Positions 48,607-57,305 are shown, counted from the first letter of the stretch. The stretch is DNA of 61,233 bases from Nocardia mexicana NBRC 108244 (GCF_001613165.1 NZ_BDBV01000078.1:1-61233), one strand, 5' to 3'. A program made the numbers and translations. Notes: a model not told the origin generated them from the letters alone.

Positions 48607-49589
48607 CCCTGGCACCCCTCGATCACTCGGGCGAAGCACAGCCAGTTGTCGGGGAACAGCCACGGCAGGCCGACCTCACCGTAGGGGCCGTTGCCGAACG
48701 CATTGTTGAACTGCCGCAACGACACCGGCATGATCTGCAACATCCGGTCCAGATTGTCCTTGTTCTTCTGCAGGCCCTCGGCCATGGTGTTGAGCTGTTC
48801 GATGGTCGGGCCGAGCTGATTCTCGTTCTCGGCGCCGATCTCCTGCAGCTGCTTGGTCAGGCCCGCGATGTTGTCGAGCAACTGCCGCAGCAGGTTCTGG
48901 CGTTCCATCACCCGGCTCGCGATCGCCTCGCCCTGGGTGATCACCAGGAGCACGCTGTTGCGGTTGTCGCCGAGGATCCGGGTGACCCGGTCCAGGTCCT
49001 TCAGCAGCTGATCGACCTGGTCGCGACGATCGTTGATGGTCTTGGCGAGGGCGCCGACGCTGTCGAGCGCCTGGGCGGTCAGCTGCGGCGAGCCGTTCAT
49101 CTGGTCGCCGATCACCTTGAACGACTCGACCAGCTTCTCCGTGTCCAGCCCCTCGAGCTTCGGCGTGCCGTTCCCCAGCACGTCGTAGGGAACCACGGTG
49201 TTGCTCTTCGGGATCCGGTTGCTCTTCGCCCCGGAGCCGTCGCCCGGCTCCAGTGCGACGTAGCGGTTGCCCAGCAGCGTCGACAGCTTGATCGACGCCT
49301 TGGCGTCGGGACCGAGCTGCACGTCGTTGTCGATCTGCAGGGTGATCAGCACGTGATCGCCCTCGATCTTGGCGGCCGACACCTGGCCCACCGGCACCCC
49401 GGAGACGTCCACCTTGTCGCCGACCTTGAGGCCCGCCGCCTGCGCGAACTCGGCCTTCACGTCGTGGGTGGAGACCCCCAGCTTCTTGTAGCCGGTCGAG
49501 GCGATCAGCAGCACGACGATCAGCGCCGCACCGATGATGCCCAGCCAGAAGTAGCGATTGTTGTTGAAGCGGTTCTTGATAGTCGTCAT
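48603..49589 (-). CDS. mceC: MceC, MCE-domain subunit
   Basis: A 328-residue subunit with one anchor helix (about residues 12-32, F-W-L-G-I-I-G-A-A-L-I-V-V-L-L-I), the MCE domain (A-G-L-K-V-G-D-K-V-D-V-S-G-V-P-V-G-Q; about 45-125) and a long helical domain rich in Leu, Asn and Gln. It is shorter than the other Mce subunits, without a proline-rich tail. The start at ATG 49589 overlaps the mceB stop by four bases. It belongs to the heteromeric tunnel for lipid passage through the envelope. Confidence 0.93.
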   Translation of the reverse strand: MTTIKNRFNNNRYFWLGIIGAALIVVLLIASTGYKKLGVSTHDVKAEFAQAAGLKVGDKVDVSGVPVGQVSAAKIEGDHVLITLQIDNDVQLGPDAKASIKLSTLLGNRYVALEPGDGSGAKSNRIPKSNTVVPYDVLGNGTPKLEGLDTEKLVESFKVIGDQMNGSPQLTAQALDSVGALAKTINDRRDQVDQLLKDLDRVTRILGDNRNSVLLVITQGEAIASRVMERQNLLRQLLDNIAGLTKQLQEIGAENENQLGPTIEQLNTMAEGLQKNKDNLDRMLQIMPVSLRQFNNAFGNGPYGEVGLPWLFPDNWLCFARVIEGCQG

Positions 49590-50614
49590 GGTCGGCACAC
49601 CGCCGAGTGAGAGTTGCCGCCGATCTGGGTGAGCAGGCCGCGCGGGAGCAGGATGTTGTACAGCGAGACGTCCAGGCTGCAGATGTAGGCGTCGGCGTAG
49701 GCGCCGTTCTGGGTGAACCGGCCGATATCGGCCAGAACGCTCGGGAAGTCGACGGCGGCCTGGTCGAGCTTGGCGCCGTTCTCGAGCAGCAGGGTGAGCG
49801 CGTCACGGGTGGAGCGTTGCGCGGTCGCCAGTTTCGGCTGCACCTGGCCCACCATGTTCACCAATCCCGTTGTCGCGTCCGCGATCTGCACCGTGGACTG
49901 CTGCAGGGATTGGCCCTGCTCGTACAACCCGCCGATCAAGGCGCGGGTCTGGGTCACCAGCGTCTCCAATTCGTCGCCCCGCTTGGCCAGCCCCTGCATC
50001 GTCGCCGACAGGTTCGTGATCACGTCGGCGAGGATGGCGTCGCGGCGCTGGAAGTCCCCGGCCACCGCCGCGGCCTGGGTGAGGAAGGTGCTCAGCGACA
50101 CCCCGTCACCCTGCATCGCCATGATGAACGTGTTGGACAGGTTGTTCACCTGTTCCGGCTGCAGCACGTCGAACAGCGGCTGGAACCCGTTGAGCAGACC
50201 CGAGATATCGAACGACGGCTCGGTCTGATCGATCGGGATCGACCCCTTGTTCTTCAGTGGCGACGCGTCGCCCTTGGTTCCGGGCGCCAGCGCCAGGTAC
50301 CGCTGTCCGATCAGATTCTGGTACCGGACAAGGGCTTTGGTGTTGCCGAACACCGTCTGATTGCGCTGCACCGCGAAGGTGACCTTGGCGTTGTGCTGCT
50401 TGTCGAGTTCGATCTTCTCGATCTTGCCGACCCGCACCCCGGCCATCCGGACATCGTCGTTGACTCGTAGCCCGAGCACGTCGGTGATGGTCGCGGTGTA
50501 GGTGTTGGTGGGGCCGGAGACGGTGCGCGCCAACGTATTCCACACGACGGCCGTCACCAGGACCGACACGATCGCGAAGATCCCGAAGCCGATCAGCGGT
50601 TTGCGAATGCTCAT
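49586..50614 (-). CDS. mceB: MceB, MCE-domain subunit
   Basis: A 342-residue subunit. After one anchor helix (residues about 8-28), the MCE domain reads T-D-V-L-G-L-R-V-N-D-D-V-R-M-A-G-V-R-V-G-K-I near residues 43-64, followed by L-I-G-Q-R-Y-L-A-L. The rest is helical, with two cysteines near the C-terminus (Y-I-C-S-L-D and a terminal V-C-R-P). Its ATG overlaps the mceA stop by four bases. Role as for the other subunits. Confidence 0.93.
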   Translation of the reverse strand: MSIRKPLIGFGIFAIVSVLVTAVVWNTLARTVSGPTNTYTATITDVLGLRVNDDVRMAGVRVGKIEKIELDKQHNAKVTFAVQRNQTVFGNTKALVRYQNLIGQRYLALAPGTKGDASPLKNKGSIPIDQTEPSFDISGLLNGFQPLFDVLQPEQVNNLSNTFIMAMQGDGVSLSTFLTQAAAVAGDFQRRDAILADVITNLSATMQGLAKRGDELETLVTQTRALIGGLYEQGQSLQQSTVQIADATTGLVNMVGQVQPKLATAQRSTRDALTLLLENGAKLDQAAVDFPSVLADIGRFTQNGAYADAYICSLDVSLYNILLPRGLLTQIGGNSHSAVCRP

Positions 50615-52113
50615 CGGCCTGCACCGCTTTCGGTCACTTGCAAGGTTCCACCCCTCAGGATCGAGCTCAGCAGCAGGTATTCGGCGGTGGAGGGCTTGCG
50701 GCCCAGCAGCGCGCCGATGGCGGAATCTCCGGTGTAGGAACCCGCGGCGATCGGACCGGCGGCGGGGTGCCGGGCCGGCTGATCACTCGCGGCGGGCGCG
50801 GGCGGCTGCACCGGCTGCGGAGCCGGGGCACCGGGGAAGAACGGTGCGAACAGCCCACCCAGCGGTGTGCCCGCGAACGGGTTGGCCGGTCCCGGGGCCG
50901 GAGCCGCGGCCGGCGACTCGGGCTGTCCGGTGGTGGCGCTCAGGATGTCGGGCAGACCCGGCATGGGCACCACCGGCGGCAGACCCTGCGCGGAATCCAG
51001 CGCCCGCGGCTTCATCGAGTCGGGCAGCGGCGGGAGCTCGGCGACCGCGGGCGCGGTGGCACAGCTGGGCCCGGCCATCTCGCCGTAGCGCGGGCAGTCC
51101 GACTGGTCGTAGGGCTTGTACGGGGTGAACGTGATGCCCAGGTTCCACACCATCTGGCGCTGCGGGCCCCAGTGGAAGGTGCTGGCCAGGGCGCGCACCG
51201 AGCTGTTCAGGCTCGCGATGGCCTGCGGGATCGCCTCCGGGTTGTCGGAGAGCGCGCCGAACATATCGCTGGTGCCGGCGGTGATCGACTTGCCCAGGTC
51301 GGGGTTGCGCGCGAACAGCGCGTTCACCTTGTCGACGGTGGCGGACGTCCCGGTGAGCAGGTTGACCAGCTCCTGGCGCTTATCGGTGACGGTCTGCGCG
51401 GTCTTCACCGAATCGGCCAGCACCCCCATCAGCTCGGGCGCCGACTGGTTGAGCGCGTGGAACGACGAGGAGAAGTCCTCCAGGGTCTGGTCCACGTTCG
51501 GCACCGACGCGCGCACCTGGGTCAGCCAGTTGTCCAGCCGTTCCACGGTCGAACCGGGCACCCGGCCCGTACCTTCGAGCGAATAGGACAGGGTGCTCAG
51601 CACCCGGCCCAGCTGCATCGGGTCGATCTTGTTCAGGATGGTGCGGACCGTGGTCAGCGTGTCCTGCAGCGCGATGGTGCCCTGGCTGCGGTCCTCGGGG
51701 ATCTCCGACCCCTCGTGCAGCGAGGCGGTGTCGGGACCGTTGTAGAGCAGTTCGACGGCGGTGACCGCGAACAGGTTGCTCGGGATCACGCGCGCGGTGA
51801 CATTGGCCGGGATCTGGCTGATGTACTCCGGCTTCATCTCGATGTTCACCTGCTGCAGTTCGCCCTTGGCCGCCACCGAGACGTCCTTGACGACACCGAC
51901 CAGCACGCCGCGGAACTTCACGTCGGCGTTCTCCGGCAGTCCGTCGCCGGTGGTGGTCATATTCGCGACGACATCCACCTTCGGATGCATGATCTTGCCC
52001 TGGTAGCGCGCCATCAGGAACGCCAGCACCAGTGCGAACACGGTCAGCCCGCAGGCACCGGCGATGAGCAACTGCCGCATCGTCGGTCCGCGGCCACTCG
52101 GATCGATGATCAT
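50611..52113 (-). CDS. mceA: MceA, MCE-domain subunit with proline-rich tail
   Basis: A 500-residue subunit, the longest of the six. One anchor helix (about residues 13-35) leads to the MCE domain (M-T-T-T-G-D-G-L-P-E-N-A-D-V-K-F-R-G-V-L-V-G; about 50-75) and the helical barrel. Residues about 370-480 are proline and alanine rich, with a conserved S-D-C-P-R-Y-G block before them. The frame is open upstream, but ATG 52113 is directly after the YrbEB stop (10-base gap) and before M-I-I-D-P-S. The cysteine within the anchor helix is not in a proper lipobox. Confidence 0.93.
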   Translation of the reverse strand: MIIDPSGRGPTMRQLLIAGACGLTVFALVLAFLMARYQGKIMHPKVDVVANMTTTGDGLPENADVKFRGVLVGVVKDVSVAAKGELQQVNIEMKPEYISQIPANVTARVIPSNLFAVTAVELLYNGPDTASLHEGSEIPEDRSQGTIALQDTLTTVRTILNKIDPMQLGRVLSTLSYSLEGTGRVPGSTVERLDNWLTQVRASVPNVDQTLEDFSSSFHALNQSAPELMGVLADSVKTAQTVTDKRQELVNLLTGTSATVDKVNALFARNPDLGKSITAGTSDMFGALSDNPEAIPQAIASLNSSVRALASTFHWGPQRQMVWNLGITFTPYKPYDQSDCPRYGEMAGPSCATAPAVAELPPLPDSMKPRALDSAQGLPPVVPMPGLPDILSATTGQPESPAAAPAPGPANPFAGTPLGGLFAPFFPGAPAPQPVQPPAPAASDQPARHPAAGPIAAGSYTGDSAIGALLGRKPSTAEYLLLSSILRGGTLQVTESGAGR

Positions 52114-52123
52114 CGTCTGCCCC

Positions 52124-52987
52124 CTACCCCGAGATCCTGATGCCCGGGTTGATGCCCCAGACCGCCAAGGTGATGAACAGATCGGCGAAGACGACCGCGA
52201 TGATGCAGTACTTGATCGCCCGGCCGGCCGCCACGCCCACACCCTCCGGACCACCGGAGGCGAAGAATCCGTAGTAGCACTGGATGAACGTCGTAATGGC
52301 CACGAACACCATGGCTTTCAGCAATGACCACAGCACATCGGTCGGGACCAGGAATTGGTAGAAGTAGTGCTGGAAGGTGCCGCTGGCGGTGCCGCCGACC
52401 AGCTGCACGGTCAGCGAGCAGGACAGGTAGGCGAACGGCAGCGCCAGGCAGTACAGCGGGACGATCGCGATCATCGCGGCGATCATCCGGGTGCTCACCA
52501 GATACGGCAGCGGCCGGATGGCCTGCGACTCCAGCGCGTCGATCTCCTCGGAGATCCGCATGGCGCCCAGCTGCGCGGTGAACCGGCAGCCCGCCTGCGC
52601 CGCGAACGCCACCGTGGCGAGCATCGGCCCGATCTCGCGCGTGGTGGCGAATGCCGAGACCGCGCCGGTGATGGGCCCGAGCCCCAGCAGGTTCAGCGAG
52701 TTGTACCCCTGCAGGCCCACGGTGATACCGCCGAACGCGCTCAGGATGAGCACCACGCCGATGGTTCCGCCGCCGACGATGATATTGCCGTTGCCCCAGG
52801 TGACATCCGAGAGCAGGCGCCACACTTCCTTCGGATAGTGCTTGAACGCCAACGGCATCGAGCCGATCGACCGCAGGAAGAAGAACACCTGGTGGCCGAT
52901 GCGCGCCAGCCAGTCGCGCGGCGCGGTGGCGGACGACCGGATCCGCTGGAAGGGCCGCAGCAGCGGCGGTACATACGTTGACGACAC
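52124..52987 (-). CDS. yrbEB: YrbEB, MlaE-type permease of the Mce importer
   Basis: A 287-residue permease with about five or six helices in MlaE arrangement. The family motif around E-E-I-D-A-L-E (about residues 145-152) is the coupling region that contacts the ATPase. It pairs with YrbEA as the inner-membrane channel; together with the ATPase MceG/Mkl, encoded elsewhere, it powers Mce lipid import. GTG 52987 starts four bases after the yrbEA stop. The second gene of the operon. Confidence 0.94.
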   Translation of the reverse strand: MSSTYVPPLLRPFQRIRSSATAPRDWLARIGHQVFFFLRSIGSMPLAFKHYPKEVWRLLSDVTWGNGNIIVGGGTIGVVLILSAFGGITVGLQGYNSLNLLGLGPITGAVSAFATTREIGPMLATVAFAAQAGCRFTAQLGAMRISEEIDALESQAIRPLPYLVSTRMIAAMIAIVPLYCLALPFAYLSCSLTVQLVGGTASGTFQHYFYQFLVPTDVLWSLLKAMVFVAITTFIQCYYGFFASGGPEGVGVAAGRAIKYCIIAVVFADLFITLAVWGINPGIRISG

Positions 52988-52991
52988 CGAC

Positions 52992-53846
52992 TCAGACCAT
53001 CTGTGAGGGGAACAGGGTGTTGTAGATCTGCGTGATGATCAGATTCACACCGAACAGCATCACCGCGGACAGCACCACGGCCGTATTCACGGAGTTGGCG
53101 ACGCCACCCGGGCCGCCGCGGGTATTCAGCCCGGAATCGCAGGCGATAACCGCCGCGAGCAGGCCGTAGATTATCGACTTCACCAGCGCCGCAACGAGGT
53201 CCGAGACCACGGCGAACGACGAGAACGTGCCGATATACGAACCGGGCGTGCCGTTCTGGGCGAAGACGTTGAAAATGTAGCCGGTCAGGAAGCCGACGAA
53301 GACGACGAAGCCACACAGCAGCACCGACACCAGCATCGCCGCACCCAGCCGCGGCGCGACCAGGCGGCGCAGCGGGTCGACGCCCATCACCTTCATGGCG
53401 TCGATCTCCTCGCGGATGGTCCGCGAACCGAGGTCGGCGCAGATGGCCGAGCCGACCGCACCGGAGATCATCAGCGCGGTGACCAGCGGGGCGCCCTGCT
53501 GGATGATGCCGAGCCCGTTCGCGGCGCCGATGAACGACGTCGCACCGACCTGCTCGGTGATCGAACCGACCTGAATGGAGACGATGACGCCGATCGGAAT
53601 GGCGACCAGCAGCGTGGGCGCGGCGGCGACACTGGCCATGAACCCGCACTGCCGGACGAACTCCGCGAACGGGAAACGCCGCCGGAAGATGGCGATGAAC
53701 AACTCGGCCACGGCCGCGATGCCCATCGTGATCTGGCGACCGAAGGTCTCGAACGAGCGCTTGGGATGGTCCTGCCAGTACGCCCTGGTCCAATCGACCG
53801 CCCCACTCATCCGTGACCCTGTCGGCGGACTGTTGGTGAACTGCAC
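52992..53846 (-). CDS. yrbEA: YrbEA, MlaE-type permease, first gene of the mce operon
   Basis: A 284-residue permease with the MlaE fold and the coupling motif E-E-I-D-A-M-K-V-M-G-V. GTG 53846 is preceded by AGAGGGG at 7 bases; an internal ATG at 53810 (M-S-G-A-V-D-W) is an alternative, with a weaker site. It is the first gene of the operon yrbEA-yrbEB-mceABCDEF-associated protein. The operon is preceded by more than 500 bases of AT-rich regulatory DNA with a KstR-consensus site at 54031-54044. Confidence 0.94.
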   Translation of the reverse strand: MQFTNSPPTGSRMSGAVDWTRAYWQDHPKRSFETFGRQITMGIAAVAELFIAIFRRRFPFAEFVRQCGFMASVAAAPTLLVAIPIGVIVSIQVGSITEQVGATSFIGAANGLGIIQQGAPLVTALMISGAVGSAICADLGSRTIREEIDAMKVMGVDPLRRLVAPRLGAAMLVSVLLCGFVVFVGFLTGYIFNVFAQNGTPGSYIGTFSSFAVVSDLVAALVKSIIYGLLAAVIACDSGLNTRGGPGGVANSVNTAVVLSAVMLFGVNLIITQIYNTLFPSQMV

Positions 53847-54030
53847 TGACTAACCCCTCTCGACGCCGGTTACCCGCCCCGACGACTGTTTGCTTGACGC
53901 ACCTTACTACGGAGTTAGAAAAAACACACCACAATGTGTGGCCACGGTCATAGACCCAGATCACGCCCTGCATAAGGCTGTGATCGGCGACATACCGTTG
54001 GGGCAAATCACAATGACAACGATGGCGTTC

Positions 54031-54044
54031 TAGAACGAGTTACA
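54031..54044. promoter_or_regulatory. KstR-consensus operator upstream of the mce operon
   Basis: TAGAACGAGTTACA matches the mycobacterial KstR consensus TNNAACNNGTTNNA at every fixed position, with a perfect left arm TAGAAC. KstR, a TetR-family repressor, controls cholesterol-catabolism genes including the mce4 sterol importer. The site lies 185 bases upstream of the yrbEA start. No KstR gene is in the window, so regulation is inference from the motif. Confidence 0.6.
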
Positions 54045-54075
54045 GTTTTTGAACCGATGACCAGCTTTGCCGCTT

Positions 54076-54091
54076 CCGATTAATTAATCGG
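54076..54091. promoter_or_regulatory. Perfect AT-rich 16-base palindrome
   Basis: CCGATTAATTAATCGG, perfectly symmetric, in a GC-rich genome. It is followed by GATTAA as a further half-site. It lies between the divergent mce operon and secreted protease gene, 279 bases upstream of the latter. Probably an operator of unknown regulator. Confidence 0.55.
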
Positions 54092-54369
54092 ATTAAATTA
54101 GTCGAAAATCGTGGTTCGATCTGGAAGCCCTCACAAGGGTATCCGCGCGGACGCGCGCGCCGCCGTCACCGCGGCCCGGGTGTCGCCCGGCCGCGACGCG
54201 CCGGTCACGAGGGGGAAACCAGGACCCGCCCGACCCGGCCGTAACGGCGCGGAGATCGACCCCGATCCGGCAAACGAGGCGCCGGTACAAGGCGCGCCTG
54301 GGCACGAATACTGACAGGATGTAGTACTACAAGGCTGATATCGTGCGGGCTTCCGACGTCTGGAGGGAC

Positions 54370-55038
54370 ATGTTCAACAAACTCGCCAAGGTGGCTCAGG
54401 CCGCCTTTGCCGTCGTCCTGGGTACGGCGCTGCTCGGGACGGGCGCGGGAGTCGCGCACGCAGATCCCGGCGTCGTCATCGGGGGTGGCTCCGGAATCAT
54501 CATCGACAACCAGTTCGAGTGCACCGTCACCACCATCGGACGCGACGGCGCGGGCCGGCTGGTCGGGCTCACCGCGGGGCACTGCGGCGAAGCGGGTTCG
54601 GAGGTGTGGTCGGAGCACGATCGCGGCGCGGGTGTCATCGGCCGGTTCGCCTACTCGAACCACGACCTGGACTACGCGGTCATCGAGTTCGAGCCCGGCA
54701 AGGTCGTCCCGGTCAACCGGATCGGCAATGTCACGATCACCGGGCTCGGCGCGCCCGCGCAGTTCCCGATGATCGCCTGCAAGGAGGGCCGCACCACCGG
54801 CAACACCTGCGGCATCACCTGGGGCGACATCTTCCAGACCGATGAGACATGGACCCAGATGTGCGTCGTGGAGGGCGATTCCGGCGCGCCCGTGGTGGTC
54901 GGAAACACCCTGGTCGCCATGGTGAACGCCTATCTCGCCGTGGCCTGCTTCGGCCCCGAGGTCGGCACCAACATGACGGCCATCATGGACGACATGAACG
55001 GACGCGGCCGGGCGGGCGCGGGCTTCGCCCCGATCTAA
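54370..55038 (+). CDS. Secreted trypsin-like serine protease (S1 family)
   Basis: A 222-residue protein with a signal peptide (about residues 1-31, ending A-H-A-D-P). The catalytic triad is in place: His in L-T-A-G-H-C, Asp in N-H-D-L-D-Y-A-V-I-E-F, and Ser in V-E-G-D-S-G-A-P-V-V. Cysteines near 51/72, 140/149 and 168/196 could form disulfides. It is a small secreted chymotrypsin-fold protease as seen in Nocardia and Streptomyces. I chose ATG 54370, after GGAGGG, over GTG 54343 because it gives a proper signal peptide. Substrate unknown. Confidence 0.9.
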   Translation: MFNKLAKVAQAAFAVVLGTALLGTGAGVAHADPGVVIGGGSGIIIDNQFECTVTTIGRDGAGRLVGLTAGHCGEAGSEVWSEHDRGAGVIGRFAYSNHDLDYAVIEFEPGKVVPVNRIGNVTITGLGAPAQFPMIACKEGRTTGNTCGITWGDIFQTDETWTQMCVVEGDSGAPVVVGNTLVAMVNAYLAVACFGPEVGTNMTAIMDDMNGRGRAGAGFAPI

Positions 55039-55062
55039 CGGGCGCCCGTCGGAAGACGAACT

Positions 55063-55096
55063 GCGGGGCGGTGAGGACTACACCTCACCGCCCCGC
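55063..55096. terminator. Perfect 14-base hairpin between protease and drug exporter
   Basis: GCGGGGCGGTGAGG (55063-55076) pairs perfectly with CCTCACCGCCCCGC (55083-55096) around a 6-base loop ACTACA. It lies between convergent genes and is the strongest terminator-like structure in the window, though without a U-tract. Confidence 0.75.
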
Positions 55097-55133
55097 GGCA
55101 TGTCCAGGCCACACCTCCACCCCTGCGGAGGTA

Positions 55134-56657
55134 TCAGTCCGTCGCCCGGTCGGTCAGGCTCGGCTGTATCGCCGGGCCACTGGCCGCGGCACAGTTCGGC
55201 AGGCAGTCCACGCTGACCTCCGCTGCCCGCGGCCGCCGCCGTGCGCCCAGCAGGGCCGCCGCCACCACCGCGCCGACGACCAGCAGGCCCGCGCAGATCC
55301 GCATCGCCACCGTGAATCCGTGGTCGAGCGTCGCGGCGTCCTCGATCGATCCGGAGATCCCGGCCAGGCCGGGCAGCGCCGCCACCGCGAGCAGCTGCGC
55401 GGTGCGGGCGACGGCGTTGTTGACTCCCGAGGCGATACCGGCCTCACCGGCGGGCACCGCGCCCAGCACCGCCCCGGTCAGCGGCGCGACCAGCGCGGAC
55501 AGTCCCAGTCCGAAGACCACCACCCCGGGCAGCACATCGCGCAGATAGCCTGCGACGCCCGAGGATTCGGGCCCGATGCGCAGCAACAGCAGGACACCGG
55601 CCGCGGCCAGCAGCGGCCCGGCCGTCATCGGCAGGCGCGGCCCGTGCTCCTGCGCCCACCGCCCGGCCCGCGCCGAGAGCAGCAGCATCAGCACGGTGAC
55701 CGGCAGCGTCGCCACGCCCGACACCAGCGGGGAGTACCCGGCGACCTGCTGCAATTGCAGCACCAGCAGGAAGAACACGCCGCCGAGCGCGGCGTAGACC
55801 GCCAACGTCACCAAATTGGCCGCGGTGAAGATGCGGCCCGAGCGCGGATCGCGCCGCCCCGACGACGCCCCCACCGGCGCACCGGTGAACAACGCGGGCG
55901 GCACCAGCGGATGGTCGCTGCGCAGTTCGATCACGACGAAGACCCCCAGCAGCACCAACCCGGCGATCGTCAGCAGCGGCATCGCCTGGATCAGCCCGAA
56001 CGTCAGCGCACCCAGCGCGACCGCGACCACCAGCGCACCGGGCACGTCCAGCCGGTCGGAGGCGTCGGGGTCACGACTCTCCGGCACGTGCCGCACGGCC
56101 ACCGCGACCACGACCGCGGCCAGCGGCACATTGATGAGGAAGATGGAGCGCCAGCCCGCCACCTCGATCAGCCAGCCGCCGAGGAACGGCCCGAGCGCAC
56201 CGGCGATGCCGCCGAAACCGGACCACAGGCCGATCGCCGCGCCCTGGTCACGCTCGTCGATGGAGGCCGAGATCAGCGCCAGGCTTCCGGGCGTGAGCAG
56301 GGCACCGGCCACGCCCTGCAGGATGCGCGCCAGCACCAGCATCTCGATATTCACCGCCGCCCCGCACAGCACCGACGCGACGGCGAAACCGATTGTGCCC
56401 CAGACGAAGACCCGGCGGCGGCCGAGCCGGTCGCCGAGCGAGCCGCCGAGCAGGATGAACGAGGCCAGGGTGAGGGTGTATCCGCTCAGCGTCCACTGCA
56501 GGCCGGACACCCCGGTATGCAGGGACTCGCCGATGCGGGGCAGTGCGATATTGACGACCGTCGCATCCAGTGCGGCCACCGAGGAGCCGAGGACGGTGGC
56601 CAGCACGATCCACCGTCCGGTCACCGAGCTCAGCCTCGGTAGCTCTGTGGTACTCAC
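55134..56657 (-). CDS. MFS drug exporter, DHA2 (EmrB/QacA) family
   Basis: A 507-residue transporter with about 14 predicted helices. The N-terminus has L-D-A-T-V-V-N-I-A-L-P-R-I (motif D1 of the 14-helix family), G-D-R-L-G-R-R-R-V-F (motif A), and the helix-5 motif C G-P-F-L-G-G-W-L-I. These predict proton-driven export of drugs or toxic compounds. The C-terminal 40 residues carry a C-L-P-N-C sequence. ATG 56657 is close to the convergent region downstream of the LppU-like gene. No linked regulator is seen. Substrate unknown. Confidence 0.9.
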   Translation of the reverse strand: MSTTELPRLSSVTGRWIVLATVLGSSVAALDATVVNIALPRIGESLHTGVSGLQWTLSGYTLTLASFILLGGSLGDRLGRRRVFVWGTIGFAVASVLCGAAVNIEMLVLARILQGVAGALLTPGSLALISASIDERDQGAAIGLWSGFGGIAGALGPFLGGWLIEVAGWRSIFLINVPLAAVVVAVAVRHVPESRDPDASDRLDVPGALVVAVALGALTFGLIQAMPLLTIAGLVLLGVFVVIELRSDHPLVPPALFTGAPVGASSGRRDPRSGRIFTAANLVTLAVYAALGGVFFLLVLQLQQVAGYSPLVSGVATLPVTVLMLLLSARAGRWAQEHGPRLPMTAGPLLAAAGVLLLLRIGPESSGVAGYLRDVLPGVVVFGLGLSALVAPLTGAVLGAVPAGEAGIASGVNNAVARTAQLLAVAALPGLAGISGSIEDAATLDHGFTVAMRICAGLLVVGAVVAAALLGARRRPRAAEVSVDCLPNCAAASGPAIQPSLTDRATD

Positions 56658-56705
56658 CCGCCATACGCTACGACGAACCGGCCCGCGCGGCGGGATTTCG
56701 ATTCG

Positions 56706-57305
56706 TCACATGTCCTGCACGCAGACCACGAATCGGCGCTGGTCGTAGACGAATCCGTCGCTGTGGCAGGCGTCGATGGCGTCGGTGTTCTGCAGGATAC
56801 GCAGCACCCGCACGCCCTCCACGGCCGATCCGGCGCAGTCCACCCGCTTGGCGTCGTCACCGGCGATATCCATGCAGCCGCCGACCACCCAGTCGCGGTC
56901 CAGGCACAGGGCGCCGGTCTCCTTGCCGCGCCGACTCTCGTAGTAGACGCTGTCGGCGTCGGAGACGCACTGGTCGGAGGTCGGCGCCTTGCCCACGACC
57001 CGGTAGTTCGACTCGGGGCTGCCGCATCCCGCCTTCTCGATGGTCGCGTCCTGGTTCGTGCCGCCCAGCGTCACGCAGTCGCCCACCTCGGCCCGGAAGT
57101 CGACGCTGCCGCCGGTGGTGGGGGTGGTCGGCCGCGCCTTTCCGGAGGTGGGCGCCGAGGTCGTCGTGGCACCGGCCGCCGCCGGGCCGCTGTGGGCCGC
57201 CCGCGGCGTCCCGCTGACGGTCGAACCGCAGGCAGCGAGCCCGGTGACGGCGGCAATCGCCAACGCAGGCAATACGATCCGCACCGGAATCAACGCACGT
57301 GACAA
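56706..57305 (-). CDS. LppU-like lipoprotein
   Basis: A 199-residue lipoprotein. With TTG 57305 as start (GGGAGG five bases upstream), a short basic n-region and hydrophobic stretch ends V-T-G-L-A-A-C, a good lipobox. A Thr/Ser/Pro linker follows, then a cysteine-rich domain: V-G-D-C-V-T-L-G-G, A-G-C-G-S, D-Q-C-V-S-D-A-D, A-L-C-L-D-R-D-W-V-V-G-G-C-M-D and F-V-Y-D-Q-R-R-F-V-V-C-V. The domain is clearly homologous to that of the protein at 3663-4370. In-frame starts up to 57359 are less likely. Function of LppU proteins is not established. Confidence 0.83.
   Translation of the reverse strand: MSRALIPVRIVLPALAIAAVTGLAACGSTVSGTPRAAHSGPAAAGATTTSAPTSGKARPTTPTTGGSVDFRAEVGDCVTLGGTNQDATIEKAGCGSPESNYRVVGKAPTSDQCVSDADSVYYESRRGKETGALCLDRDWVVGGCMDIAGDDAKRVDCAGSAVEGVRVLRILQNTDAIDACHSDGFVYDQRRFVVCVQDM

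Larger units (their letters stand above)
53847..54369. other. AT-rich intergenic region upstream of the mce operon and the secreted protease
   Basis: A 523-base divergent region, the largest gap in the window. From left to right it holds a CCACA-N3-TGTGG inverted repeat (near 53930), a stem-loop (GATCACGCC at 53959-53967 with GGCTGTGATC at 53976-53985), a KstR-consensus box (54031-54044) with the overlapping palindrome GTTCTAGAAC (54028-54037), and a perfect 16-base AT-rich palindrome (54076-54091). Its low GC contrasts sharply with flanking genes. No coding capacity is seen. Confidence 0.55.

Noticed and set aside
52030..52075. Lipobox in MceA (A-G-A-C in the anchor helix)
   Set aside because: The hydrophobic stretch continues well beyond the cysteine, as in a transmembrane helix, and the -3 residue is not favourable.
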